This document shows, one piece after another, positions 1-8,321 of a DNA stretch of 26,781 nucleotides; the stretch's first letter is position 1, and each line of letters begins with the position of its first letter. Origin of the DNA: SIG565 sp045590755 (lineage in GTDB: Bacteria > Bacillota > Clostridia > Oscillospirales > Acutalibacteraceae); NCBI GenBank assembly GCA_045590755.1, contig JAZNRP010000010.1:1-26781 (forward strand), in the 5' to 3' direction. A program made the translations under genes and the position numbers. Under the pieces are notes generated by a model, which was given only the letters and a program-made list of their open reading frames with translations, did no database searches and was not told where the DNA came from.

Positions 1-53
1 AGCTTTTCCTCTTTGCTGTGGGTAATATTTATTCCGCCTTTTGGTCTTCCCAT
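1..53 (-). CDS. Partial gene at left edge, possible HTH/transposase OrfA-like N-terminus
   Basis: Only the first 17 codons and part of the next are inside the window. Read on the minus strand they begin ATG GGA AGA CCA and give MGRPKGGINITHSKEEKL. A good ribosome site (GGAAGGAG on the minus strand, about 9 bases before the ATG) supports a real start. The opening MGRPKG followed by a basic and polar stretch with SKEEKL resembles the N-termini of IS3-type OrfA and other helix-turn-helix proteins, but 18 residues cannot decide the family. It lies downstream of the RsgI-like gene on the same strand, separated by a strong terminator, so it is probably a separate unit. Confidence 0.45.
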   Translation of the reverse strand, partial: MGRPKGGINITHSKEEK

Positions 54-84
54 TACGATCAACTCCTTCCTTTTATCTTAACAT

Positions 85-130
85 AAAAAATAGTGATGGT
101 AGACACTCTTTTTAGTGTCTACCATCACTA
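85..130 (-). terminator. Strong intrinsic terminator after the RsgI-like gene
   Basis: Bases 91-107 and 114-130 form a perfect 17-bp inverted repeat around a 6-base loop. On the minus strand the hairpin is followed by six T residues (the A-run at 85-90). It sits 41 bases after the stop codon of the minus-strand gene and before the ribosome site of the next minus-strand gene. Confidence 0.9.
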
Positions 131-171
131 TATCACTTCAAAAGCGTTTTGCTTTCAAGGCTTTTTGCTTC

Positions 172-1083
172 TTAATATATGTCTGACCAACGGTCTTCAT
201 CATCATTGGATTCTACACCAAATGAGTTTTTAGAAGATGTATCACCGCTTGAAGTATCGTCACTTGAAGTATCGTCACTTGAAGTGTCGTCACTCGAACT
301 GCTGTCACTCGAAACATCGCTTGAGGTGTCTTCTTCTGATGAGCTTGATTCCGAACTACCGCCCACTTGAGAAGAAGAGCTTTGCGGCGGCGTGGATGAA
401 ACCTCTTCCTTTATTTCTTCTTTTTTCTGTTCTTCGTTGGTTTCGCTTTCAATTTTATCGAGCAGGTCGTCCTTTGCGGCCTTGTTTACCTGCTCTACTA
501 TTTGGGTAACAGAAAGCGAAATAAGCTCATCTGCCGTCAAGCTTGTTTCCTTTTCAATCTTCTTGCAAAGGTGAGCCTTAGCGTAGGAAGAGTTGTTATT
601 AAGGGCATAAGTCGTTATGCTGTCTTCTTTAACCTTAAAATAAAGGGTGTAAATTCTCGAATTACATTCGTTTTCTTTGAGGGCACTTCTGAAAAAGTCA
701 GCTAATTGCTCAAAATCATCGGGGTTGCGGCTTTCTACCGCGAAAAGTAAGACCTCTTTTCCTTGCTTATCGAGCTTGTTTGCATCAAGCATATTCGCTA
801 TAAAGGAATTTATGGCCTGTGTAAAAGAAATGCGGGAGGGTATACCGTCTACCAGAAATGAGTCGGCCTTGTTCACGGTTTCGATGCTGATTACCGAATA
901 ATCCGTTTTATTAAGCGTAAATGTTGCGGCTACCGAGTTATCAATAGTAACGGTTATATAATCTGCCGAAACGGGCGTCTTTTTAGGGCTTAAAATGGTT
1001 GCTATACCGATAGACAGTGCGATGATGGCTACTAACCCCAACGCAATAAAAATGATTAATTTTTGTTTTGAAATATTAAGCAT
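172..1083 (-). CDS. Membrane-anchored RsgI-like extracytoplasmic domain protein, Ser/Asp-rich tail
   Basis: This 303-residue protein has an 8-residue cytoplasmic start, one membrane helix (residues 9-31), an outside domain (about 37-200) and a Ser/Asp/Glu-rich tail (about 215-303). The outside domain opens with ADYITVTIDNSVAATFTLN and continues to ISIETVN. This matches the pattern of the middle domain of RsgI-type anti-sigma factors, usually written V-N-P-S-I-E-L followed by VISVEALN. The later stretch SSYAKAHLCKKI resembles the second conserved block of that family. Unlike RsgI it has no cytoplasmic anti-sigma domain before the helix, and the Asn-Pro self-cleavage position appears as Asp-Asn. 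The tail could span the cell wall. The start follows AGGAG (minus strand, plus coordinates 1094-1098). The family assignment is by eye; no function is shown. Confidence 0.6.
   Translation of the reverse strand: MLNISKQKLIIFIALGLVAIIALSIGIATILSPKKTPVSADYITVTIDNSVAATFTLNKTDYSVISIETVNKADSFLVDGIPSRISFTQAINSFIANMLDANKLDKQGKEVLLFAVESRNPDDFEQLADFFRSALKENECNSRIYTLYFKVKEDSITTYALNNNSSYAKAHLCKKIEKETSLTADELISLSVTQIVEQVNKAAKDDLLDKIESETNEEQKKEEIKEEVSSTPPQSSSSQVGGSSESSSSEEDTSSDVSSDSSSSDDTSSDDTSSDDTSSGDTSSKNSFGVESNDDEDRWSDIY
248..330. repeat. 15-bp tandem repeat encoding SSDDT-type pentapeptides
   Basis: Three nearly identical 15-bp units lie at 248-262, 263-277 and 278-292 (one base differs in the third), followed by more degenerate copies to about 330. 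They encode the repeated Ser-Ser-Asp-Asp-Thr units in the tail of the minus-strand RsgI-like protein. Unit length is a multiple of three, so copy-number change would keep the frame. Confidence 0.85.
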
Positions 1084-1131
1084 TCGAATAAATCTCCTAA
1101 AATTAATAAAAAATAATAAATTACACTATTA

Positions 1132-1159
1132 ATTATAAATAAATACGGAAAATTGTCAA
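1132..1159 (-). promoter_or_regulatory. Sigma-A-type promoter for the RsgI-like gene
   Basis: On the minus strand TTGACA (plus coordinates 1154-1159) and TATAAT (1132-1137) are separated by 16 bases. Both boxes are full consensus, about 50 bases before the ATG. Confidence 0.75.
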
Positions 1160-1287
1160 TAGAAAAACTAATACAATATATGGTACCCCAAAAGATAACA
1201 ACCCACAAATTGTAACCATTTGGAAAAACTGCAAAAAAGACGGTCTGATTTTTGTGCAAACCCCAACAAAATGCAATAATTTTTTTG

Positions 1288-1314
1288 TGTCAAGTTGTTC
1301 AAAATAACTTGACA
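1288..1314. promoter_or_regulatory. Perfect 9-bp inverted repeat over the -35 box, candidate operator
   Basis: Arms TGTCAAGTT (1288-1296) and AACTTGACA (1306-1314) are perfect reverse complements around a 9-base spacer. The right arm contains the whole -35 hexamer of the transporter promoter. No T-run follows, so a terminator is unlikely. A repressor bound here would block polymerase; no regulator gene lies in the window. Confidence 0.5.
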
Positions 1315-1337
1315 TTAAGGGCATTATTTGGTATTAT
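1309..1337 (+). promoter_or_regulatory. Sigma-A-type promoter of the dual-importer operon
   Basis: TTGACA at 1309-1314 and TATTAT at 1332-1337 are separated by 17 bases. The predicted transcript starts near 1344, giving a leader of about 80 bases before the ATG at 1423. Confidence 0.75.
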
Positions 1338-1422
1338 TGTACAGTAGATATTGTGGTTTATTATCGGCACTTTGCGGGTAATTTACGGCAATTGATAACA
1401 AACCTTGAAGGAGAAGTGAATT

Positions 1423-4314
1423 ATGAAGAAGTGCTTTGCGATATTATTGGTTTTAGCAATTTCTTTGTCGGTATTTATGCCGGTGTGCTATGCTGCAGAA
1501 GCAGATGCTGCCACACCGCCTACCACCGTTACAGAAACAGTAGAAACTAATAATGGCTACAAAGGGTATTTGCAAAAAAATGCCGATTATAGCGATGCCG
1601 AAAGAGAAATCGTTATAAAGGCGGATGGTTACACAGGTCTGTCAGCAGATGTAAATGTAACCGTTCAGGGCGAATACACCGATGAAGCAGAAAAGAAATT
1701 AGACGGTGTATTAAAGGTGACGGGGGAAAAAGGCGAAATTACCTACACCTTTAATGTTGAAAAGGCCGGTCTTTATGAAATAATGCTTACATACTGTCCG
1801 ATTGCAGGACGCGGATTGCCACTTGCGATAGGATTCGCTATTGATGGCGAGCTTCCGTATGAAGCGTTGAATGCCTGTAACTTTGAAAGGACATTCGTTG
1901 ATGCCAAGCCCGAAGGTGTATCTGACGGTAACGGCAATGTTTATGCATCCGAACAGATAGAAAAGTTTATCTATAGGGACATTAAAGCAATGGACAAAAC
2001 GGGTCAGGTTGTAGACCCGCTTAAGGTTGCGCTCTCAAGTGGTGAGCACACAATAACCCTTAAGGTGCAGTCGGGTGAGTTTTATCTTGCGGCTGTAACC
2101 TTTGCTGCTCCTGAGAAAAAGGTCTCCTATGCGGAAGCCAAAAAGGAATATGAGCAAAAGGGTTATGGTAAATATACCGGAAAAGAAATCAAAATAGAAG
2201 CTGAAAATGCAAAGTATAAAAGCACTTCTTCAATGACTCCTTTTATTGATAACAGCGACCCGAGTATTCAGTCAATACATCCGACAGGTGCATTTAAGGA
2301 AGTTACTAACTTCATAGGCTCAACCGGTTGGCAGACACCTAACGAAAGCATCGTTTGGGACATTGATGTTCCTGAGGACGGACTTTACAAGGTTGCCTTC
2401 CGTTTCCGTCAGGACCAGGTTATTAACGGTAACTCCTTCCGTTCACTTAAAATCGACGGAAAGAGTCCCTTTATTGAAGCATCGGAAATACCCTTCTATT
2501 ACGGCGGCAACTGGAAATTCCAGGAGCTTACAGCCGACGGTGAAACCGCATACATTTACTTAACAAAAGGTAAGCACGAAGTAAGTCTTACGGTTACAAT
2601 GGGCGGTTTTGGTGAAGTTGCAAGTGAGCTTAGCGAAATAACCTACGATATCAGTGAGCTTTACTTAAAAATCCGTATGATTACGGGTGACACTATAGAT
2701 ACAAGCCGTAGCTACGAATTTTTCGAGCAGATTCCAGGATTTGAAGATACCTTGCTTGACTGTAGCAAGCGTCTTACTGCTCTTTGCGCAAAAATTACCG
2801 AGATTACAGGGGAAACAAGCGGTACATACATTTCAACCATTCAAAATATGATTCGTGTTATAGACGATTTATATAACAACCCCTACACAGCTCAGAGATA
2901 TGTCGGCACATACTACGATAACTACTGTTCTGTAGCGGCTCTCGTTGCAGATATTGCAAAGCTCCCGCTTGATGTTGACCAGATTATATTCGCCGCTCCC
3001 GATAGTGAGTACGAATTCACAATGGCAAAATGGTGGGACAAAACCGTTTATTCGTTTGAAAGATTTATAGTTTCATTTATGGATGACTATAAATACTCAA
3101 CCGATAATGTTGACGGTAAAACCACTATGACAATCTGGGTTACATGGGGTCGTGACCAGACACAGATTTTGACATCTCTTGTAAGAGACTCGTTTGAAAC
3201 ACTCCATCCCGATGTTAATGTTAATATTCAGATAGTTGGTGCTACATTAACACAGGCCATCCTTTCGGGCGCCGGTCCTGATGTACTTATCGGTCAGCCG
3301 AGAACCGAGCCTGTTAACTACGGTATGCGTGGCGCCTTGTATGAACTGCAAGATATGCCGGGCTACGATGAGTTGTTAAACCGTTTCCAAGAAGGTGCGG
3401 TAAACCCGTACATATTGGATGGAAAGACCTACGGTGTTCCAGATACTCAGGCATTTGATATTATGTTCTACCGTACCGATACATTCGAAACCTTGGGACT
3501 TACCGAAAAAGATGTTCCGAAAACATGGGAAGAATTCAGACATCTTACAGCACTCCTACAAAGACAGAACTTCGCAGTAGGTATGCCGGGTGCGGGTGTA
3601 CTTAACTACTATGCGACCTTCTTGAAGCAACGCGGACTTGACCTTTATACCGATGGCGGTAAAGCCACAACTATGACACAGGGTAATTCGGTAGAAACCT
3701 TTGTTTATTGGACCGATTTCTATACGAATTTAGGCTATGATACAGCCTTTAGCTTCTATAACCGCTTCCGCGACGGTACAATGCCACTTGGTGTAGGACC
3801 GTACTCGCAGTATACAACCTTTAGTCAGGCGGCGCCTGAAATCACAGGAAAATGGGCAATTGCACCCCTTCCGGGCACCGAACAAGAAGACGGCACCATT
3901 AACTACACACAAGCCGATAACGGTACTTGCTGTGTAATTCCGATAGTAGCCAAGAATCCTGATATTGGTTGGGAATTTATCAAATGGTGGACATCCGATA
4001 CAATTCAGAGCAGATATTCTATGATGATTGAAGCAATTCTCGGCGAAGTTGGCCGTCGTGACACTGCCAATATAGAAGCCGTTAAAAAGCTTTCTTGGGA
4101 ATCTGATGACCTTGATATCATTCTTGATACATGGGAAAATGTAGAAGGTCTTACAGAGGTTCCCGGCGGTTACTATGTAACCCGTTCAGTTTACCAGGCG
4201 TTCTGGAATGTTATCAACCTTAAGGAAAACCCGAAGGACATGGTTGTTAAGTGGGGTAAGGTTGCAGACGAAGAAATTATAAGAAAGAGAGGAGAATACG
4301 GCCTTGACAAATAA
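1423..4314 (+). CDS. Secreted solute-binding protein fused to two CBM-like beta-sandwich domains
   Basis: This 963-residue protein carries a signal peptide (about 1-25, cut near CYA-A; no clear lipobox). Two carbohydrate-binding-like regions follow. The first is about 40-233, with a FNVEKAGLYEIMLTY core. The second is about 254-416, opening IKIEAENAKY, with DVPEDGLYKVAFRFR and GKHEVSLTV, and recalls CBM6/CBM35. A helical linker (about 420-560) leads to a family 1 extracellular solute-binding domain from about 567 (MTIWVTWGRDQTQI, then AGPDVLIGQP). The family delivers sugars to ABC importers, and the two permease genes directly downstream fit that. Usual members are about 420-550 residues, so more than half of this protein is extra. 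The start follows AAGGAG at 1408-1413. How it stays on the cell is unclear: no lipobox, wall-sorting signal or membrane helix is visible. Confidence 0.88.
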   Translation: MKKCFAILLVLAISLSVFMPVCYAAEADAATPPTTVTETVETNNGYKGYLQKNADYSDAEREIVIKADGYTGLSADVNVTVQGEYTDEAEKKLDGVLKVTGEKGEITYTFNVEKAGLYEIMLTYCPIAGRGLPLAIGFAIDGELPYEALNACNFERTFVDAKPEGVSDGNGNVYASEQIEKFIYRDIKAMDKTGQVVDPLKVALSSGEHTITLKVQSGEFYLAAVTFAAPEKKVSYAEAKKEYEQKGYGKYTGKEIKIEAENAKYKSTSSMTPFIDNSDPSIQSIHPTGAFKEVTNFIGSTGWQTPNESIVWDIDVPEDGLYKVAFRFRQDQVINGNSFRSLKIDGKSPFIEASEIPFYYGGNWKFQELTADGETAYIYLTKGKHEVSLTVTMGGFGEVASELSEITYDISELYLKIRMITGDTIDTSRSYEFFEQIPGFEDTLLDCSKRLTALCAKITEITGETSGTYISTIQNMIRVIDDLYNNPYTAQRYVGTYYDNYCSVAALVADIAKLPLDVDQIIFAAPDSEYEFTMAKWWDKTVYSFERFIVSFMDDYKYSTDNVDGKTTMTIWVTWGRDQTQILTSLVRDSFETLHPDVNVNIQIVGATLTQAILSGAGPDVLIGQPRTEPVNYGMRGALYELQDMPGYDELLNRFQEGAVNPYILDGKTYGVPDTQAFDIMFYRTDTFETLGLTEKDVPKTWEEFRHLTALLQRQNFAVGMPGAGVLNYYATFLKQRGLDLYTDGGKATTMTQGNSVETFVYWTDFYTNLGYDTAFSFYNRFRDGTMPLGVGPYSQYTTFSQAAPEITGKWAIAPLPGTEQEDGTINYTQADNGTCCVIPIVAKNPDIGWEFIKWWTSDTIQSRYSMMIEAILGEVGRRDTANIEAVKKLSWESDDLDIILDTWENVEGLTEVPGGYYVTRSVYQAFWNVINLKENPKDMVVKWGKVADEEIIRKRGEYGLDK

Positions 4315-5224
4315 TGTTAATATCAAACAAAAGAAGTATAGAAATTCTTTTGGCGGTAGCGAATTTTCAATGCTGGTACTTGCACTGCCATTCCTTATTC
4401 TTTTCTTTATAATGACTATCTTGCCGATACTGTCATCACTATTTTTAAGCTTTTGCTCATACGATAGCTTGTCTTCACCGAAATTTGTCGGACTTGATAA
4501 CTTCCTTCGTATGTTCGTAACCGATGATATGTTCGCTAAAATTGCAACCAACACAATTATATTTGCTGTTGTAACAGCCCCCGGTGGCTTCTTACTTTCC
4601 TATGTTTTAGCGTGGTTCATCAATGAATTCAATCCGTCAGTCAGAAGCTTTTTATCATTCCTTTTCTATGCGCCTAACCTTGCAGGTAACGCCTTCTTTA
4701 TCTGGCAGACCGCCTTTAACGGTGACGCATACGGTTATGTAAACAGCTTACTTTTGAGCACAGGACTTATAAACGAGCCTGTACAGTGGCTCAAAACCCC
4801 TGAATACATAGTTCCTATTATCATAGCGGTAACACTCTGGTCAAGTATAGGTGTTTCCTTCTTGGCAGACATTGCAGGTCTTCAGAGTATTAATGTATCG
4901 CTCTTTGAAGCAGGTGCTATTGACGGTATCAGAAACCGTTGGCAAGAGCTTTGGTACATAACACTGCCGTCAATGAAAGAAATTCTTTTGTTCGGCGCTG
5001 TTATGCAGATTGCGTCTTCCTTCTCCATCGGTCCTGTAATTACCACAATGTGTGAGTATCCGACAGTTAATAACTGCGCCGATACCATAGTAATGTACTT
5101 AACCGATATAGCGCATTCGAGAATGGAAATGGGCTACGCGGCGGCAATTTCAATATTCCTGTTTGCATTAATGGCAATTTTCCGTACGGTAATCGCTAAA
5201 TTGCTTGACAGTACAGGTAAGTAA
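4304..5224 (+). CDS. Sugar ABC importer permease, MalF type (first pair)
   Basis: This 306-residue inner-membrane permease of the carbohydrate uptake-1 family has about six membrane helices, the first near residues 23-45. The family's cytoplasmic loop that docks the ATPase appears as EAGAIDG near residues 201-207, followed by the ITLPSM segment. The start is a TTG that overlaps the previous gene by 11 bases. It is chosen because AGAGGAG at 4288-4294 is correctly spaced and no ATG occurs before the first helix. It should pair with the next gene and receive substrate from the upstream binding protein. No ATPase is encoded nearby, so a shared MsmX-type ATPase is inferred. Confidence 0.9.
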   Translation: MTNNVNIKQKKYRNSFGGSEFSMLVLALPFLILFFIMTILPILSSLFLSFCSYDSLSSPKFVGLDNFLRMFVTDDMFAKIATNTIIFAVVTAPGGFLLSYVLAWFINEFNPSVRSFLSFLFYAPNLAGNAFFIWQTAFNGDAYGYVNSLLLSTGLINEPVQWLKTPEYIVPIIIAVTLWSSIGVSFLADIAGLQSINVSLFEAGAIDGIRNRWQELWYITLPSMKEILLFGAVMQIASSFSIGPVITTMCEYPTVNNCADTIVMYLTDIAHSRMEMGYAAAISIFLFALMAIFRTVIAKLLDSTGK

Positions 5225-5240
5225 GGGGGGGGTATAACCG

Positions 5241-6137
5241 ATGTTAAAGAAATTAAAACAGTTCAAGCTGTTCGGCGGCGGTGAAATACAGTATAAGCGT
5301 TATACCCGTTCTAAGATTGTAAGTGCAATATTTGTTATTTGTCTTTTGGGCTTCGGTTTAGTATGTATGCTCCCGCTTATCTATTGTGTAGCTACATCCT
5401 TTAAGCCCTTGGACGAAATCCTTATATTCCCGCCTAAATTCTTTGTTAGGCGCCCGACAATTGCAAACTACACCTTGCTTCCAAGCTTGCTTTCAAAGCT
5501 AAAGGTACCGCTTGAGCGTTACTTTTTCAACACACTGTTCATAACTCTCGTTGGTACTGTATGCCACATTTTAGCGGCTGCAGCGGCTGCATTCTTCTTT
5601 TCAAAATGCAGAAAAAAATGGGTTGGAATAGTATTCCTTATCGTACAGTTCTCACTTCTTTATAACGGTACAACACTTGGTGTTCCGCAGTACATTATCT
5701 TCTCGGAGATTGGAATTATCGATACATATTGGGTATACATTCTGCCGCACATTCCGTCGGCAATGGGTGTATTCCTTATGAAACAGTATATGGATGGCTC
5801 AGTGCCCGAGTCACTGCTTGAAGCGGCGCGTATTGACGGCGCGGGTTATCCGCTTATATTCTGGAAAATTGTAATGCCTATGGTAAAACCCGCGTGGTTA
5901 ACCCTTTTACTGTTTGCGTTCCGCGATATGTGGGCAACACAGTCGGGTAGCACAATATTCACAGAATCATTGAAAACCTTACCTGCGGCCATGTCGCAGA
6001 TAACAAACGCCGGTATTGCCCGTTCGGGTAGTGCGATGGCGACAACCGTAATTATGATGGTACCGCCGATTTTGGTTTACCTAATTTCACAAAGCAATGT
6101 TATGGAAACCATGTCAAACGCCGGTATGAAAGATTAG
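5241..6137 (+). CDS. Sugar ABC importer permease, MalG type (first pair)
   Basis: This 298-residue permease has about six membrane helices. The family's ATPase-contact motif is intact as EAARIDGAG (Glu194 to about 202), followed by WKIVMPMVKP. MalG-type features include LPLIYCVATSFK after the first helix. The gene begins 16 bases after the preceding permease, with a G-rich ribosome site (GGGGGG near 5225) before the ATG. It is the second half of the first permease pair. The substrate cannot be read from the sequence; the CBM-bearing binding protein points to an oligosaccharide. Confidence 0.92.
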   Translation: MLKKLKQFKLFGGGEIQYKRYTRSKIVSAIFVICLLGFGLVCMLPLIYCVATSFKPLDEILIFPPKFFVRRPTIANYTLLPSLLSKLKVPLERYFFNTLFITLVGTVCHILAAAAAAFFFSKCRKKWVGIVFLIVQFSLLYNGTTLGVPQYIIFSEIGIIDTYWVYILPHIPSAMGVFLMKQYMDGSVPESLLEAARIDGAGYPLIFWKIVMPMVKPAWLTLLLFAFRDMWATQSGSTIFTESLKTLPAAMSQITNAGIARSGSAMATTVIMMVPPILVYLISQSNVMETMSNAGMKD

Positions 6138-6153
6138 TAGAAGGGGTAGAAAT

Positions 6154-8304
6154 ATGAAAAATTTTAAACGAATTTTAGCAATTTTTCTTTGTGTTGTCTG
6201 CCTTTTTACTGTTGGCGTTACGGCAAGTGCCACCGATTATACCGACTCGGCTAATGATACAGCTACAAAGTGGTTGACCGGTTCTTCCAAAGAAAAATTT
6301 GTATATTCACGCCCGATGTTTGACGATATGCCGATGGTTACGGCGGCGCAAATGGGCGTTGATGAATTCGGCGAGCTTTCAGATATTTACACAGCCGACG
6401 GAAAAATATACCTTCTTGACAGCGGTAATACCGAAGCTCAGACCGAAGGCCGCGTTATAATTTTGGATGAAAATTATAACAAGATAGATGAATTCCGTGA
6501 AGTTTACCTAAACGGCGAAGCACTTACCTTTGAAAAATCAAAGGGTATTTTCGCAAAGGACGGACTTATTTATATCTGCGATACCACACACGGTAGAGTG
6601 TTGGTAGTAGATGAAAACAGAAATGTTGTAAGACAGTTCTTAAAGCCTGATTCGGAAATGTGGCCTAACGACCTTAACTTTAACCCTGTTAAGATTGTTA
6701 TAGATAATATGGATTACATCTATATTCTCTGCGACGGCTCATTCTACGGTGCTGCAATGTACGACCCAGATACCTTCGAGTTTAAGGGCTTCTTCGGTGC
6801 TAACGCCGTTACATCATCGGTTCTTGAAGCACTGAATAATTTGTGGAACAAACTTTTCACAAACAACACAAAGCTTTCTAAAATGGCAAAGGCACTGCCT
6901 TTCTCATTCGTAGATATGGTGCTTGGTGCGGACGGTTATCTCTTTACCTGTACAGGTATAACAAATAACCAGACGGCATCTAAGGGCTCTGTCAGAAGAC
7001 TTAATCCTACAGGCACCAATATTCTTGTAGATAAAAGTAAAGATACTGCAGCAGATTCAAGTGATGTTGTTTTCGGTACAAGTTCTGCTGCTACGGCACA
7101 AGGTATGCCTATTAAACACAATCTGTCATCTATAACAGTGGATGAAAACAATTTTATCTATGTGCTTGACTCAAGCTACGGTAGAATTTATATGTATGAT
7201 GTTGAATGTAACCTTATTACCACTATAGGCGGTGGTATCACAAGCGGTGTTCAGCAGGGTACATTCCGCCGCGCACAAGCAATTTCTGCTATGGGCGACA
7301 CAATATACGCTATTGATGTTACTAAGAAGGCTATTATTCCGTTCAGAAAAAATGCGTATGGCGCAATGGTGCAGGAAGCACAGGCGCTTACAATGAACGG
7401 CGACTATGTTGAAGCCAAGGCAATCTGGAACGAAGTATTAAAGCTTGACCGCAACAGTATTATAGCCTACCGCGGACTTGCAAAGGCCGCATTGGTAGAA
7501 GATAGATATGAAGAAGCTATGGACTATGCCCTTATGGGTTATGACCGTAATACATATTCTCAAGCATACGAATATGTTCGTAAGGAATTCTTATCAGAAA
7601 ACTTTACCTTTATATTTATAGGCGTAATTTTACTTGTGGTTGTTCTGGTTGTTCTTTTACACTTCAAGAAAAAACACAAGGTAGTTCTTATAAAGAATAA
7701 GAAGTTAAAGATAGCGCTTGGAACCATGTTCCATCCTGCCGATACCTTCTATGAAATCAAGCGCAACAATAATGGTTCAGTGCTTATTGCAACAGCAATT
7801 CTTGTACTTTGGTATATCGGTAAGATTATAGGCTACACAAGTGGCTTTATATTCAATAAAACCGATATTGCTGAAGCAAACGCATGGTATGCTTTAGCAC
7901 AGACTGTAGGCCTTGTTCTTCTCTTTGTATGCGCCAACTGGTTGGTTTGCGTACTCTTTGAAGGCAAGGGTAAACTCAAGGACATTTATGTTGCTACCTG
8001 CTATAGCATAACCCCGCTTGTTATAAGCGCCTTCGGTTACGACATACTTGCAAGTATTTTAACCCTTCAGGAAGCAAACTTTATAAATATTCTAAATTAC
8101 GCATGTATTCTTTATACCGCCGTACTTCTTGTAATGGCACTTATTAATATTCAGGAGTTCGGTTTTGGTAAGTTCGTATTCACAACTATCGTAACAGTTA
8201 TTGCAATGATTTTGGTTGTATTCCTTATATTCCTACTTGCAATCCTGTTACAGCAGGCTTCGGAATTCATTAAGACAGTATTCCTTGAAGCCGTATACCG
8301 ATAA
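6154..8304 (+). CDS. Secreted beta-propeller/TPR protein with C-terminal Yip1-like membrane domain
   Basis: This 716-residue protein has a signal peptide (1-27, ending ASATD). An NHL-like beta-propeller region follows (about 45-405), with repeated units such as GKIYLLDSGN, GLIYICDTTHGRVLVVDENR and NFIYVLDSSYGRIYMYD. Next come a tetratricopeptide-like pair (about 406-475, GDYVEAKAIWNEVLKLDRNS), a membrane helix (about 484-504) and a Yip1-family-like domain with several helices (about 522-712). The propeller and TPR would lie outside the cell, tethered by the Yip1 part. As I recall, YIP1-annotated proteins of this kind occur beside sugar permeases and DUF5696 proteins in other Firmicutes, which is exactly the arrangement here. 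Function is unknown; a role in organising or sensing the importer complex is inference only. Confidence 0.75.
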   Translation: MKNFKRILAIFLCVVCLFTVGVTASATDYTDSANDTATKWLTGSSKEKFVYSRPMFDDMPMVTAAQMGVDEFGELSDIYTADGKIYLLDSGNTEAQTEGRVIILDENYNKIDEFREVYLNGEALTFEKSKGIFAKDGLIYICDTTHGRVLVVDENRNVVRQFLKPDSEMWPNDLNFNPVKIVIDNMDYIYILCDGSFYGAAMYDPDTFEFKGFFGANAVTSSVLEALNNLWNKLFTNNTKLSKMAKALPFSFVDMVLGADGYLFTCTGITNNQTASKGSVRRLNPTGTNILVDKSKDTAADSSDVVFGTSSAATAQGMPIKHNLSSITVDENNFIYVLDSSYGRIYMYDVECNLITTIGGGITSGVQQGTFRRAQAISAMGDTIYAIDVTKKAIIPFRKNAYGAMVQEAQALTMNGDYVEAKAIWNEVLKLDRNSIIAYRGLAKAALVEDRYEEAMDYALMGYDRNTYSQAYEYVRKEFLSENFTFIFIGVILLVVVLVVLLHFKKKHKVVLIKNKKLKIALGTMFHPADTFYEIKRNNNGSVLIATAILVLWYIGKIIGYTSGFIFNKTDIAEANAWYALAQTVGLVLLFVCANWLVCVLFEGKGKLKDIYVATCYSITPLVISAFGYDILASILTLQEANFINILNYACILYTAVLLVMALINIQEFGFGKFVFTTIVTVIAMILVVFLIFLLAILLQQASEFIKTVFLEAVYR

Positions 8305-8321
8305 TACAAAGGAGAAGAGAT

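Larger units (their letters stand above)
1084..1422. other. Divergent intergenic region
   Basis: This 339-base AT-rich gap separates the minus-strand RsgI-like gene from the plus-strand transporter operon. It holds one promoter on each strand and an inverted repeat at 1288-1314. I see no supported gene, tRNA or riboswitch in it. The stretch 1160-1287 shows nothing recognisable. Confidence 0.7.

Noticed and set aside
245..340. CRISPR-like short repeat array
   Set aside because: The repeats are 15-bp tandem units without spacers and are in-frame coding repeats.
237..509. Plus-strand open frames opposite the RsgI-like gene
   Set aside because: They are antisense shadows of the Ser/Asp repeats, lacking ribosome sites and any domain pattern.
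1160..1287. Riboswitch or small RNA in the divergent region
   Set aside because: There is no conserved aptamer-like structure or terminator, and the segment lies upstream of the mapped rightward promoter.
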